60,375 nucleotides of DNA from Limisphaera sp. (lineage in GTDB: Bacteria > Verrucomicrobiota > Verrucomicrobiia > Limisphaerales > Limisphaeraceae), in the NCBI GenBank assembly GCA_026417315.1, contig JAOADM010000002.1, positions 4,175 through 64,549 on the forward strand, given 5' to 3'. The position numbers and the translations under genes are program-made. Within the stretch, counting starts at the first letter, position 1, and each line of letters begins with the position of its first letter. Under the pieces are notes generated by a model, which saw only the letters and a list, made by a program, of their open reading frames with translations, did not search any database and was not told the origin of the DNA. Shown piece by piece: positions 25,295-34,786 of this stretch.

Positions 25295-26130
25295 GCCCCT
25301 TGGAACCCGGCCGGTTCCGCGGAATCCGCCGGCAAATCCCTCGGCTCAGCCCGGCGGCCCGCCAAACGTACGTACTGCCGGTACCCTGCAGCCCGGGCCA
25401 GGGCCAGCGCCGCAGACCAGTCGGCGGCCACTTCCTCCGGGGCATGGGCATCCGAGCCGAAGACAATGGGGACGCCCGCGCGACAGGCAGCCCGGAGGAT
25501 GGGCAGCGAAGGGTACATCTCGCGGCAGGCCTTGCGCAGGCCCGCGGTGTTGATCTCGATGGCGCATCCCGTGCGTCGAGCAGTGGTGAAAAGGGTGTCC
25601 CAAAGCGGCGCACACTCCGGGGGCGGTGCATGACCGAACTTCTTGGGCAGGTCCACATGACCGAGTACGTCGAACAGACCGCTGCCGGCGGCGGCAATCA
25701 GACGCTCCAGGTAGGCCTGCCACACTTGCACCGGTTCGGCGGTGTTCCAGCGCGCCTGCTGGTGCGGGTTGTCCACTGCCCAGTCGTCGGTGACGTAATG
25801 CACCGAGCCGATGAGATAATCCCAAGGATGTCGCCGCATCAGGTCCCGGATCCATTCTTCCATGCCCGGGAGGTAATCGACCTCCAGGCCAATGCGGATG
25901 ACCACCTCCGGGACGGCTTGTCGGGCGGCCTCGACATCGCGGAGGTACACATCCAAGTCGGCCTGCCGCATGCGCCAGTCATCGAAGTCATCGCGGGGCA
26001 TGGGGGCATGATCGGCAAAGCCGATCTCCCGCAGCCCTCGTGCCCGGGCCTGCCGGGCATAGGCCACGGGCGTGCCTGTGGCGTGTCGGCACAAGGGCGT
26101 GTGCATGTGATAGTCCGGCGGCCAATCCAT
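25291..26130 (-). CDS. PHP-domain histidinol-phosphatase family protein
   Basis: 279 residues from ATG 26130. Metal ligands of the PHP fold: DYHMHTPLCRHA near the N-terminus, GFADHAPMP, GLEVDYLPG, IGSVHYV, DVLGHVDLPKK and FGSDAHAPEEVA near the C-terminus. This order is that of HisK-type histidinol-phosphate phosphatase (EC 3.1.3.15), which dephosphorylates histidinol phosphate. Other PHP phosphoesterases are possible because no his gene is nearby. Confidence 0.85.
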   Translation of the reverse strand: MDWPPDYHMHTPLCRHATGTPVAYARQARARGLREIGFADHAPMPRDDFDDWRMRQADLDVYLRDVEAARQAVPEVVIRIGLEVDYLPGMEEWIRDLMRRHPWDYLIGSVHYVTDDWAVDNPHQQARWNTAEPVQVWQAYLERLIAAAGSGLFDVLGHVDLPKKFGHAPPPECAPLWDTLFTTARRTGCAIEINTAGLRKACREMYPSLPILRAACRAGVPIVFGSDAHAPEEVAADWSAALALARAAGYRQYVRLAGRRAEPRDLPADSAEPAGFQGA

Positions 26131-26464
26131 GAGGCGCAGTGTCAACGTCCGCCCGCCCGGGCGCAAGCACGGGGCGTCGACGAGCTCCTGCGCTTGCGGA
26201 ACCGTCTTCTGCGAGCCGGGGCCGGTGCGCGGAAGAACAGGGTCCGCCGGTCCTGGCCCGGAGGGCAGCGGCTCCGCCCCGGAGGTCTCGACTTGGAGCC
26301 GGCATGGATGGTCAGGCCCGAAGACCGGGGCAACGGGTACAACCTCGGAACCCGGGGGTTCAGGCAGGAGGACTTTGTGCCGTTGCGTAACCGGAGGCTG
26401 GTTGTCAGACCCTCCAAATGCCGATAGATTGTCGCGCGGTGCGTGGTAGCCACCGCCCGATACG

Positions 26465-27865
26465 ATGAGTTTTTGGAACATTCTCTATATCGCCGCTGCG
26501 GTCGTGGTCCTGTTCGGCGCAGCGGTGTTCGTGCATGAGTTTGGGCACTTCTGGATGGCCCGGCGGCGCGGCTTGAAGGTCGAGGGCTTTTCCATCGGCT
26601 TTGGCCCGAAGTTGTTCGGCTGGACCCGGGACGGTGTGGAGTATGCGTGGCGCCTGATCCCGGCCGGGGGCTATGTGAAGCTGCCGCAGATGACTACCGC
26701 GGCCTTTTTGGAGGGTCAAACCGAGGACGGGCAACCGCTGCCTCCGGCCTCGCCGGCGTCGAAAATCCTCGTGGCCGCAGCCGGGCCCATGATGAACATC
26801 CTGTTCGCCTTTGGGTTGGCCACGGTGATCTGGATCGTGGGCCTGCCGGTCCCGGTGAACCCCCCCATCGTCGGTTACGTGGAGCCGGATTCGGAGGAGG
26901 CCCGGCTGGGCATTCAACCGGGAGACCGTGTGGTGTTGGTCAACGGGCAGAAGATCCGCTCCTGGCAGGACATCAATCTGGCGACCGCGCTGGCGCGGAC
27001 GAACGTGGTTCCGGTGGTCACGGAACGCAACGGCGTCTTTTTCACCAATCACCTCACAGCGGTGGTCAACGAAACGTTCGGACTGAAGCTGCTGCGACTG
27101 GAGCCCCGCGATCATCCGGAAGTCATCGAAGTGTTCCCGGACGGCGCCGCCGCCGAGGCGGGCCTGCAGGCCGGGGACCGGATCGTGGCCTTCGCCGGGG
27201 TGCCGGTGGTCAGCCGGGAGCAGTTGATCGAATTGATCCGGAAACGCCCGGATCAGCCCAGCGAGATCCGGGTGGAACGTAAGGGCCAAAAACTCACCCT
27301 CACGGTCCAACCCCGCAAGGATCCCGTCACCGGCCAGGGCCGCATTGGCGTGAGCATCGGCAGCAGCTCCACCCAGGTGTACGTGGTGCAACGACCCGGA
27401 CCGACCCCATGGGAGCAGGTGAGCGACGTGGTGGACAAGACCTTCAAGACCCTGGCCGCGCTGATTTACTCGAAACAAACCGGCGTGGGGGCCAAGGACC
27501 TCAGCGGCCCGGTGGGGATCCTGGCCATGTTGGCCGGCTGGGTGAACACGGATTACCGGCTGGCCCTCAGCTTCCTGGTGCTGTTGAACGTGAACCTGGC
27601 CATTTTGAATCTGCTGCCGATTCCGGTGCTGGACGGCGGCCACATTCTGATGGCCCTGGTGGAAAAGATCCGGCGCCGGCCGCTGAGCGTGCGGGTGGTC
27701 GAAACCACCACCACTGCTTTCGCCCTATTGCTGATCTCTTTCATGCTCTACGTCACCTTCTTCGATCTGAAGCGAATCCCGTTGTTCAGTGCCTGGTTCA
27801 AGGCACGGCATCAAATCGAACAGACGACGCCGGAACCCCCGGCTTCGGAATCGATCGCGCCATGA
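26465..27865 (+). CDS. rseP: Site-2 membrane metalloprotease RseP
   Basis: 466 residues. First helix carries VFVHEFGHFW (zinc ligands H24 and H28, E25), the second site is NLLPIPVLDGGH near residue 385. Between them are two PDZ domains (about 125-200 and 205-285). Cleaves membrane-embedded anti-sigma factors and signal peptides. Heads a nine-gene collinear run; overlaps ispG by ATGA. rseP next to isoprenoid genes is a common arrangement. Confidence 0.96.
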   Translation: MSFWNILYIAAAVVVLFGAAVFVHEFGHFWMARRRGLKVEGFSIGFGPKLFGWTRDGVEYAWRLIPAGGYVKLPQMTTAAFLEGQTEDGQPLPPASPASKILVAAAGPMMNILFAFGLATVIWIVGLPVPVNPPIVGYVEPDSEEARLGIQPGDRVVLVNGQKIRSWQDINLATALARTNVVPVVTERNGVFFTNHLTAVVNETFGLKLLRLEPRDHPEVIEVFPDGAAAEAGLQAGDRIVAFAGVPVVSREQLIELIRKRPDQPSEIRVERKGQKLTLTVQPRKDPVTGQGRIGVSIGSSSTQVYVVQRPGPTPWEQVSDVVDKTFKTLAALIYSKQTGVGAKDLSGPVGILAMLAGWVNTDYRLALSFLVLLNVNLAILNLLPIPVLDGGHILMALVEKIRRRPLSVRVVETTTTAFALLLISFMLYVTFFDLKRIPLFSAWFKARHQIEQTTPEPPASESIAP

Positions 27866-29688
27866 GCTACTGTCCCTCCCCCTACCGGTATCAGCGGCGG
27901 CGCAGCCGCGAGATCTTTCTCGGCGACCCGCGGGACGGTGGCGTGGTCCTGGGCGGGGACCACCCCGTGGTGGTGCAGTCCATGATCACGGCGGACACCA
28001 TGGACACCGAGGCGTGTGTGCGCGAAACGCTGGCCTTGGTGGAGGCAGGCTGCCAGGTGGTGCGGATCACGGCGCCCACGGTGCGAGACGCGGCCAACCT
28101 GCGCAACATCGTGGCCGAGCTGCGCGCGCGCGGCTGCAAGGTCCCCATCGTCGCCGACATCCACTTCAAACCCGAAGCCGCGATGGAGGCGGTCAAATGG
28201 GTCGAGGTCGTCCGCGTCAACCCCGGCAACTACGCCGATTCCAAGAAGTTCGTGGTCAAGGAGTACACCGACGCGCAATACGCCGCCGAACTGGCCCGGG
28301 TCGAGGAGAAATTCACGCCCCTCGTTTTGGAATGCAAACGGCTCGGCCGCGCCCTGCGCATCGGCACCAACCACGGATCGTTGTCCGATCGCATCCTCAA
28401 CCGTTACGGAGACACGCCGCTGGGCATGGTGGAGAGCGCCCTGGAGTTCGCCCGCATCTGCCGCAAGCATGATTTCCACAATTTCAAGTTCTCCATGAAG
28501 GCCTCCAACCCCAAGGTGGCCATCCAGTGCTATCGATTGCTGGTCGCGCGGCTGGCCGCCGAGGGCGACGACTGGAATTACCCGCTCCACCTGGGGGTCA
28601 CCGAGGCGGGCGAAGGCGAGGACGGGCGCATCAAGAGCGCCATCGGAATCGGCGCGCTGCTCTGCGATGGTCTGGGCGACACCATCCGGGTCTCGTTGAC
28701 CGAGGACTCCGTGCATGAAATCCCCGTATGCCGTGCCCTCCTGGAGTGCGTGCCGGCATTGACGCGTCCGGACCTGCAGGTGCCCACGGACGAGTTTCCG
28801 TTCGATCCCTACCAGTACCAGCGGCGGCCCACGGTCGAGGTCGAACTGGCCCCCGGGATCCGGTGCGGCGGCGACCAAACCATTCGCGTGGTGGTGCCGC
28901 GCGCAGCCTGGATGACCTTGCAATCTCGCATCTCCCCGCGGGCCGACGTGCGACCCGAAGCCGTGTACGAGGACCTCCGAATCCTCGAAGTGGACCCGCG
29001 GGAGCCGTTCGAGGTGCCGACCGATGCCCTCCTGGTCACGGTCAAAGATTTGCCGGAACTGCCGGCGCTGGCGGCCTTCCGCCTGTTGGCGTGGCGATTG
29101 AACCGCATGGGGCGGCGCAACCCCATCCTCCTCAAGGACACACTGCAGGTGCCGCAGCCGCCGTTGGACGCCCAAACCGCCCTGCTGCGCAGCTCCATTG
29201 TGTTGGGTGGGCTGCTGGCCGACGGGATCGGCGACGCCATCCTCGTGCGCAACGAAGCCCATCCCGAGGCCGCCCTGCGCCTCGGTTACAACATCCTGCA
29301 GGCCGCGGGCTGTCGCACCTTCAAAACCGAGTACGTGGCGTGTCCGTCCTGTGGGCGCACGTTGTTCAATCTCCAGACCGTCACCGCGCGCATCAAGGCG
29401 CGCACGTCGCACCTCAAGGGGGTCAGAATCGCCGTGATGGGGTGCATCGTCAACGGGCCCGGAGAAATGGCCGATGCCGACTTCGGTTATGTGGGCGGCG
29501 CGCCCGGCAAGGTCAACCTGTACGTGGGCAAAAAACCCGTCAAATTCAACATTCCGGAGGAAGAAGCCGTGGACCGACTGATCGACCTCATCCGGGAACA
29601 CGGCAAGTGGGTCGATCCCGAGCCCGCGCAGGGCTCTGCAGGTACCGATTCGCCCTCGGTCACATGTTCCGTTTCCTCTACGGCCTGA
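27862..29688 (+). CDS. ispG: 4-hydroxy-3-methylbut-2-enyl diphosphate synthase (IspG/GcpE), long form
   Basis: 608 residues. N-terminal TIM barrel (VVVQSMITADTMDTEA, PIVADIHF, VRVNPGNY), a middle insertion domain of roughly 200 residues (about 290-490), then the 4Fe-4S domain with CPSCGRTLFNL and CIVNGPGEMADADFGYVGG. The inserted-domain form is known from plants, Chlamydiae, Bacteroidetes and relatives. Penultimate step of the MEP isoprenoid pathway. Overlaps rseP by four bases and the BON gene by 25. Confidence 0.96.
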   Translation: MSYCPSPYRYQRRRSREIFLGDPRDGGVVLGGDHPVVVQSMITADTMDTEACVRETLALVEAGCQVVRITAPTVRDAANLRNIVAELRARGCKVPIVADIHFKPEAAMEAVKWVEVVRVNPGNYADSKKFVVKEYTDAQYAAELARVEEKFTPLVLECKRLGRALRIGTNHGSLSDRILNRYGDTPLGMVESALEFARICRKHDFHNFKFSMKASNPKVAIQCYRLLVARLAAEGDDWNYPLHLGVTEAGEGEDGRIKSAIGIGALLCDGLGDTIRVSLTEDSVHEIPVCRALLECVPALTRPDLQVPTDEFPFDPYQYQRRPTVEVELAPGIRCGGDQTIRVVVPRAAWMTLQSRISPRADVRPEAVYEDLRILEVDPREPFEVPTDALLVTVKDLPELPALAAFRLLAWRLNRMGRRNPILLKDTLQVPQPPLDAQTALLRSSIVLGGLLADGIGDAILVRNEAHPEAALRLGYNILQAAGCRTFKTEYVACPSCGRTLFNLQTVTARIKARTSHLKGVRIAVMGCIVNGPGEMADADFGYVGGAPGKVNLYVGKKPVKFNIPEEEAVDRLIDLIREHGKWVDPEPAQGSAGTDSPSVTCSVSSTA

Positions 29689-30143
29689 TTCTGGGTGCGC
29701 TGGTCGGGGCCGGGGTGACCTGGTGGTTGCTGGCCCCACCGGAGCCGGCCCGGTGGGAACAGTGGCGCGAAGACCTGGCCGCCACGGGGCTGGGATTGCG
29801 CGACGTGGTGCAGGAAAAGCTCCAGCTCCTGCATTTGACGGCGACCAACATTCAGGAGGAACTGGCCCGACGCGGGCAGGTGGTGCGTCGGGCGGCGCGG
29901 GACCTGGGCCACCAGGTGGCTGACGCCGCCACGGACGCCCGGATCGTGGCCGCCATCAAGGCCAAGTACGTGGCCGACCCCCGGCTTTCGGCCCTGCGCA
30001 TCTCCGTCCAGTGCGAGGGCGGCCGCGTGACCCTGTCGGGTACGGTGGATTCTGCGGAAGATATCGGGCGCGCGGTTCTGCTGGCCATGGAGGCCGACGC
30101 TCGCGTGCGCGAGGTGGTGTCGCAACTGCAGGTCAGGCAGTAG
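29664..30143 (+). CDS. BON-domain membrane-anchored protein
   Basis: 159 residues from ATG 29664. One N-terminal transmembrane helix (FLYGLILGALVGAGVTWWLL), a helical spacer, then one BON domain (about 85-157: ARIVAAIKAKYVADPRLSALRISVQ, GRVTLSGTVDSAEDI, VREVVSQLQV). BON domains bind lipids or peptidoglycan in the periplasm. It begins inside the end of ispG, so expression is coupled. Function unknown. Confidence 0.85.
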   Translation: MFRFLYGLILGALVGAGVTWWLLAPPEPARWEQWREDLAATGLGLRDVVQEKLQLLHLTATNIQEELARRGQVVRRAARDLGHQVADAATDARIVAAIKAKYVADPRLSALRISVQCEGGRVTLSGTVDSAEDIGRAVLLAMEADARVREVVSQLQVRQ

Positions 30144-30239
30144 GTGTCTGTCCTGCGGGAGGGCATGCCGCGGATTGGAGCCCCGGACGGGACCGTCTCG
30201 GGGAGGCGTGGCCGGCGACCAGGGCCGGCAAGGAGTGGC

Positions 30240-31361
30240 ATGAGCCAAACGGACAAATCCAGCCCCGTCCGTCCGGTGCCCGGTCCGGGGTCACTGGAGC
30301 CGGATACGGACGCACCTGCGCTACTGGAGCGGCTGGTCCAATGGGCGGAACAGTCCGGTGCCAGCGACATCCATTTCCAACCCGCAGAGAACTGCGTCCG
30401 GGTCTTTTTCCGCCTGGACGGAGTGTTGACGCCGGTGACGGACCTGCCCGGGGCCCTGGCAGAACGGCTGAGCGGTCGCATCAAATATCTGGCGCGCTTG
30501 AAAACGTGGCAGACGGCCCTGCCGCAGGATGGGCGAATCGATCACTCCGAGGTGGGCACGGCGCACGACATTCGTGTCTCCACCTATCCCACCGTTACGG
30601 GCGAGCGGATCGTGCTGCGTCTGTTCCGGAAAGCCACCCTGCCTGACCTGCAGGGCCTGGGCTTTCCCGAGGCTGCGCGCAAGGAACTGGAACACTTCCT
30701 CCAACGCCCGGCCGGGCTGCTACTGTTGACCGGCCCCGCCGGCAGCGGGAAAACCACGACCATCTACGCCTGTCTGCAGCACCTGGTACGCACGGGCAAC
30801 CGACACATCATCACCATCGAGGATCCGGTCGAACAGATCCTTCCCGGGGTCACCCAAACGGAGATTCAAGAGGCCCTGGGGCTTGACTTTGCCCGGGCCG
30901 CCCGTCACTTGTTGCGGCAGGACCCGGAGGTTTTGGTGGTGGGCGAAATCCGTGACGAGGAAACCGCCCAGATCGTCGTGCGGGCGGCACTGACGGGCCA
31001 CTTGGTGTTGTCCACTTTGCATGCCGGTTCTTGCCGCGGGGTTCTGGAACGACTCCGGTTGATGTGCCGGGACGCCTACACCGCGGTTTCTGCGGTCGAG
31101 CTGATCCTCAACCAACGCCTCGTGCGACGCCTTTGTGGGCAGTGTGACGGACGGGGGTGCGACGCGTGCATGCAAACCGGATATCGCGGTCGAATCCCGG
31201 TGGTCGAGTGGTATCGGGTCACGGAATCGGCACGGGCCCGGTTGCGGGAGGGAGACTGGGCCGTGGTGGCGCCGGACCCTTCGCTGGCGGATGCCGCGCG
31301 TGGACTGATTGCACGCGGCTGGACCACAACGCAAGAAGTACAACGCGTGGTCGGGCCATGA
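30240..31361 (+). CDS. gspE: Type II secretion/type IV pilus assembly ATPase (GspE/PilB-like, short form)
   Basis: 373 residues from ATG 30240, which has AGGAG five bases upstream; a GTG at 30144 directly after the previous stop would add 32 non-protein-like residues. Hexameric ATPase that drives pseudopilus assembly. Lacks the usual N1E/MshEN domain. N2E domain from ~25, Walker A GPAGSGKTTT (165-174), Asp box TIEDPVE, Walker B LVVGEIRDEET, His box LSTLHAGS, and the zinc tetracysteine C299, C302, C307, C310 (CGQC...CDAC). Overlaps gspF by ATGA. Confidence 0.93.
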   Translation: MSQTDKSSPVRPVPGPGSLEPDTDAPALLERLVQWAEQSGASDIHFQPAENCVRVFFRLDGVLTPVTDLPGALAERLSGRIKYLARLKTWQTALPQDGRIDHSEVGTAHDIRVSTYPTVTGERIVLRLFRKATLPDLQGLGFPEAARKELEHFLQRPAGLLLLTGPAGSGKTTTIYACLQHLVRTGNRHIITIEDPVEQILPGVTQTEIQEALGLDFARAARHLLRQDPEVLVVGEIRDEETAQIVVRAALTGHLVLSTLHAGSCRGVLERLRLMCRDAYTAVSAVELILNQRLVRRLCGQCDGRGCDACMQTGYRGRIPVVEWYRVTESARARLREGDWAVVAPDPSLADAARGLIARGWTTTQEVQRVVGP

Positions 31362-32371
31362 ACCTGGAACAGTTTGCTTTTTTGAACCGGCAGTTGGCCG
31401 GTATGCTGCGTGCCGGATTGCCGTTGGAGGCGTCGCTGCGCCAGGTGGCGCGCGACCTGCAAAAGGGCCCCTGGCGCGCGGAATGGGAACGCCTCGAGGC
31501 CGATCTGAGCCGCGGCCTGCCGCTGGCCCGGGCCCTGGAGCCCCGCGTGTTTCCGGAGCTCTACAAGCGGCTTCTCGTGGTGGGGGCACAGGCTCGGGAC
31601 CTGGCGGCTGTGCTGAACCTGTTGGCCGATTATTACCTGGCCCAATACCAACTCTGGCTCCGTTTGAAGGGACTTTTGGTTTATCCCCTGCTGGTGCTGT
31701 TTGGGGCCTTCGCGCTTTCGTGTCTCCTACACTTCCATTTCGTGCCACTTTGGCTGGACCTGGCCACGGAGGGGCTCGGGAGTTGGAGGGGCAATGAAGA
31801 TGCGGCGGGGGAACCATCCCTGCGGTGGATTGTGGTTGGTTCCTGGGGTGCATTTCTCTTGCTGGCGTTGTTGTGTGCCGGTGTGTCTCTCGTGCTCGGG
31901 TCGCGCCGGCTGCGTGAACGTCTCGCCTGGCACCTGCCGGCCTTTCGGGAGTCGTGGGTGGCGCAGACGGCCTCCTCGCTGGCCCTCCTGTTGAAGGGAG
32001 GCGTTCCCCTGGCGGAGGCACTGCCTTTGGTGGAAGGGCTTTTCACGGATCCGATCGCCCGGGCCGATCTTGCCCGGTGGCGTGAACGGTTGGCCCGGGG
32101 CTACGCGCGCTTCGCCCAAGTGGCGGAGGGAAGCCAACGGTTTCCGCCATTGTTCATCTGGATGGTGGCAGGCGCGGGCGAAGACCTCGCGGCCGGGTTC
32201 GAGCAAGCGGCAGGCTTTTACGAAGAACGCGCCCGTGCGCGGGCCGAACAGCTCCTCGCGGTGACCCTGCCCGTGCTGGTGATCGTGACGGGCGGCATTG
32301 TCCTGCTGCAAGCCAGTGCCCTCCCCATGACCCTGCGGGCGTTGTTCGTGGACGTTCAGGTTGCACCCTGA
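31358..32371 (+). CDS. gspF: Type II secretion inner-membrane platform protein (GspF-like)
   Basis: 337 residues. Two T2SF helical domains: the first (LNRQLAGMLRAGLPLEASLRQVARDL) followed by membrane helix LLVYPLLVLFGAFALSCLLHF, the second (TASSLALLLKGGVPLAEALPLV) followed by the final helix LLAVTLPVLVIVTGGIVLLQ. Platform protein that couples the ATPase to pilin extraction. Coupled by ATGA to gspE; nine bases before the next F-like gene. Confidence 0.9.
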   Translation: MNLEQFAFLNRQLAGMLRAGLPLEASLRQVARDLQKGPWRAEWERLEADLSRGLPLARALEPRVFPELYKRLLVVGAQARDLAAVLNLLADYYLAQYQLWLRLKGLLVYPLLVLFGAFALSCLLHFHFVPLWLDLATEGLGSWRGNEDAAGEPSLRWIVVGSWGAFLLLALLCAGVSLVLGSRRLRERLAWHLPAFRESWVAQTASSLALLLKGGVPLAEALPLVEGLFTDPIARADLARWRERLARGYARFAQVAEGSQRFPPLFIWMVAGAGEDLAAGFEQAAGFYEERARARAEQLLAVTLPVLVIVTGGIVLLQASALPMTLRALFVDVQVAP

Positions 32372-32380
32372 GGAGCGTGG

Positions 32381-33610
32381 TTGAGGAAGAGCGGACAGCC
32401 GGCAACTCAAGGGCGGTTTGGAATCGGTTTCATGGACGCGTTGTGGGAGGCATGGCAGCAGTGGATGATGGACCTTCGGGTCGGCGGTGCGGCCTCGCTT
32501 CTTTTTCGGGCGTTCTTCCCGGCTCTGGTGGTTCTGGGACTGGGCGCGATTCTGGCGATCGTGGTCTGGGTCGTCTCGCGCGGGCCGGCCCGGCGGGCCA
32601 GGACGCTGCTTGTGCTCGGGTTGCTCGAGCACCTGGTGCGAGCGGGCCGTCCGATCGAAACCGGGCTGGGAGAGGTCGGGCAAACGGGCGATCGGGGCCT
32701 GGGGAGGCAACTGGGTCGTTTGAGCTACTGGCTGCGGTGTGGCGTACCGCTCCAGACCGCACTGGAACGAGAACGCCGTCTGCTCCCGCCCGAGGTGCAG
32801 GCGGTCTTGCGCGCCGGATTGCAGTTGGGCGATCTTCCCCGCGTTCTCCCGGTCTGTCGCCAACTGCTGGACCGTCCCCGGTCGCGGCTCCTGGGCTCCA
32901 TGATGTACGTGGCCTGGGTGGCCTTCGGCCTTGCCCCGCTGGTTTCAGCGTGGATCCTCGTCACGGGCCGCTACATCGTGGATCACTGGAACCAGCTCAC
33001 GGGGGAGTTTGGAATTGCGCAGCTGGATTACGGTTGGTGGTTGCGGTGGGGATGGCTACTCACTGCGGTTTGGTTCGCGTTGGGAGTGATCATGCTGGGC
33101 TTGATCCTGGGGGGTCCGTGGATCCGAGGATGGATGCAGCCCGCCCGATGGCCCTGGTGGGATGCCATTTTATGGCGACTCCCCTGGCACCGAAAACGGG
33201 TGCTCCGAACGTTTTCGTTGGTGCTTGGAACATTGCTGGACGCGGGCATGCCGGAAGCACAAGCGGTTCGGACGGCTGCAGAATGTACGGCCGATGGAAT
33301 GGTCCGGCTTCGCGCCGTTGCGGTGGAGAAGGCCCTGGCTCAGGGGCAGCCCTTGCCGGCGGCGCTGCGCAAGCTGGAGGACCGGGAAGAACTCTGCTGG
33401 CGCCTCACCAACGCGGCCCGGACCCGAGAGGGGTTCACCGCGGCGCTGCGCGGCTGGCAAGAAACCCTGGCCGCCCAGGCGGCCGCCCAGGAGCAAGCCG
33501 CCGTACAGCTGGCCCTTACCGGCTTGATCCTGGTGAGCGGGGTTTGGGTGGCGGGGAATGCGTGGATGCTGTTTGGCGCCTTGGTGCGCCTCGTGGAGGC
33601 AGCGGGATGA
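32381..33610 (+). CDS. Second, divergent GspF-like membrane protein
   Basis: 409 residues if the TTG at 32381 is used (AGGAG five bases upstream); an ATG at 32432 is the alternative. Architecture repeats that of GspF: N-terminal helix, T2SF-like segment (LLEHLVRAGRPIETGLGEV, SYWLRCGVPLQTAL), two membrane helices, second T2SF-like segment (FSLVLGTLLDAGMPEAQAVRTA, TREGFTAALRGWQETLAAQA) and a last helix. Low similarity to the gene before it, so probably an old duplication. Two F proteins may form a heteromeric platform. Overlaps the next gene by ATGA. Confidence 0.8.
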   Translation: MRKSGQPATQGRFGIGFMDALWEAWQQWMMDLRVGGAASLLFRAFFPALVVLGLGAILAIVVWVVSRGPARRARTLLVLGLLEHLVRAGRPIETGLGEVGQTGDRGLGRQLGRLSYWLRCGVPLQTALERERRLLPPEVQAVLRAGLQLGDLPRVLPVCRQLLDRPRSRLLGSMMYVAWVAFGLAPLVSAWILVTGRYIVDHWNQLTGEFGIAQLDYGWWLRWGWLLTAVWFALGVIMLGLILGGPWIRGWMQPARWPWWDAILWRLPWHRKRVLRTFSLVLGTLLDAGMPEAQAVRTAAECTADGMVRLRAVAVEKALAQGQPLPAALRKLEDREELCWRLTNAARTREGFTAALRGWQETLAAQAAAQEQAAVQLALTGLILVSGVWVAGNAWMLFGALVRLVEAAG

Positions 33611-34011
33611 AGCCGTGGCAGAGAGGTCGGAGCCGGGCCGGGACCGGCTCGAGGCGACGCTCGCGCGGGAGCGCGTTGATCACCGAGTTGCTCGTGGCGA
33701 TGGCGCTGGTGACGGGTGCCCTGGTGCCGCTCAGCCTGGTCGTGGTTCGCGACATGCGCGCCCTCCGGGCGGAGTACCATCGGGCTGCCGCCATGGAATT
33801 GGTGAGCGGGGAGTTGGAAGTCTTGCGGGCCGGGGCTTGGCGGGCCTGGCCGGAGGGAGTGCACGAATACCCCGTGTCAGGTTGGGCGGTCACCAACCTG
33901 GCCGAGGGCCGTTTCACATTGACGCGCGCCGGACGCTTGCTGCGGCTGGAATGGGCGCCGGCGCGGCGGCAGGGTGCGGGCCGCGTTGTTTACGAATGCG
34001 AATTGCCATGA
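33607..34011 (+). CDS. Pseudopilin-like protein 1
   Basis: 134 residues. Basic leader (RRRSRG) then prepilin-type hydrophobic segment SALITELLVAMALVTGALVPLSLVV; cleavage expected after the Gly, with Glu at position 6 rather than 5. The soluble part is small and resembles minor pseudopilins (GspI/V-like). Coupled to neighbours by ATGA on both sides. Confidence 0.75.
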   Translation: MKPWQRGRSRAGTGSRRRSRGSALITELLVAMALVTGALVPLSLVVVRDMRALRAEYHRAAAMELVSGELEVLRAGAWRAWPEGVHEYPVSGWAVTNLAEGRFTLTRAGRLLRLEWAPARRQGAGRVVYECELP

Positions 34012-34517
34012 ATACGCCGGTGTCACCGCCAGCCCCGAACCGGCCGGTGCGAGGCGCCGCTCTCATCGAGCTGGTGGTGTACATCGCAGTCGCTGGCGTG
34101 ATCCTCGTCGGATCCATGAAGGCTTTTTACGAATGTTTCTCCGCTTCCCATCGACTTCGCGAACAAGCCCAACGGATCTCCCAGGCGTTGCGGGCTGGAG
34201 AACGGTGGCGGGCGGACGTGCGCCTGGCCACCGGGCCGCCTCAATTGGAGTCCATGCCCGGCGGCCAGCGGATGACCATTCCGCAGGCAAACGGAAGGGT
34301 GCAGTACGAATTCGGTCCCGAAGGCGTGTACCGGGCAGGTCCGGAGCATGCAGGGCCCGTGCTGGTGTTGCGGAACGTGGCGGCCAGTCAGGTGCAATCC
34401 GAGCTGCGGCACGGTGTCGCGGTCTGGCGGTGGGACCTGGCGCTGGTGCCCGATCGACGTTCCACGAGGCTCCGGCCGGTGTTCACCTTCCTCGCCGTGC
34501 CTCCCCAGACCCCATGA
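34008..34517 (+). CDS. Pseudopilin-like protein 2
   Basis: 169 residues. Short leader ending RPVRG, then AALIELVVYIAVAGVILVGSM with Glu at position 5 of the mature protein, the prepilin-peptidase signature. The soluble domain (YEFGPEGVYRAGPE, VLRNVAASQVQSELRHGVAVW, LRPVFTFLAV) resembles a GspJ-type minor pseudopilin in layout. Start overlaps the previous stop (ATGA). Confidence 0.75.
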   Translation: MNTPVSPPAPNRPVRGAALIELVVYIAVAGVILVGSMKAFYECFSASHRLREQAQRISQALRAGERWRADVRLATGPPQLESMPGGQRMTIPQANGRVQYEFGPEGVYRAGPEHAGPVLVLRNVAASQVQSELRHGVAVWRWDLALVPDRRSTRLRPVFTFLAVPPQTP

Positions 34518-34786
34518 AACCTTTTGCTCCAGGCATGCAGAGCGGAAAAGTCCTCTGGCGGCTTCCGGCGAAGCGAGGGGAACACGGTTTTGTCAGCGTG
34601 GCCGTGGTCACGCTGATGTTGATCATGACCACGCTGGTGGTCGGGAACAGTCGCGTGCTGCACCAGTTGCGGAAGGAAATCCGCTGGATCGAACAGCGCC
34701 ATCGGACCCTTCTGGCGTTTTCACCCACCAATGCACCGGCCGGGACGGTCACCCCGCGGGATTCGGAAGCGCCGCCTCGGCAATGA
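34514..34786 (+). CDS. Small pilin-like membrane protein
   Basis: 90 residues. Basic N-terminus (LWRLPAKRGEHG) followed by FVSVAVVTLMLIMTTLVVG and a basic helix (LHQLRKEIRWIEQRH). Layout of a truncated pilin or GspK N-terminus (hydrophobic helix after a Gly) but without the acidic residue at position 5. Last gene of the ATGA-linked chain. Function unknown; likely part of the same assembly. Confidence 0.7.
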   Translation: MKPFAPGMQSGKVLWRLPAKRGEHGFVSVAVVTLMLIMTTLVVGNSRVLHQLRKEIRWIEQRHRTLLAFSPTNAPAGTVTPRDSEAPPRQ

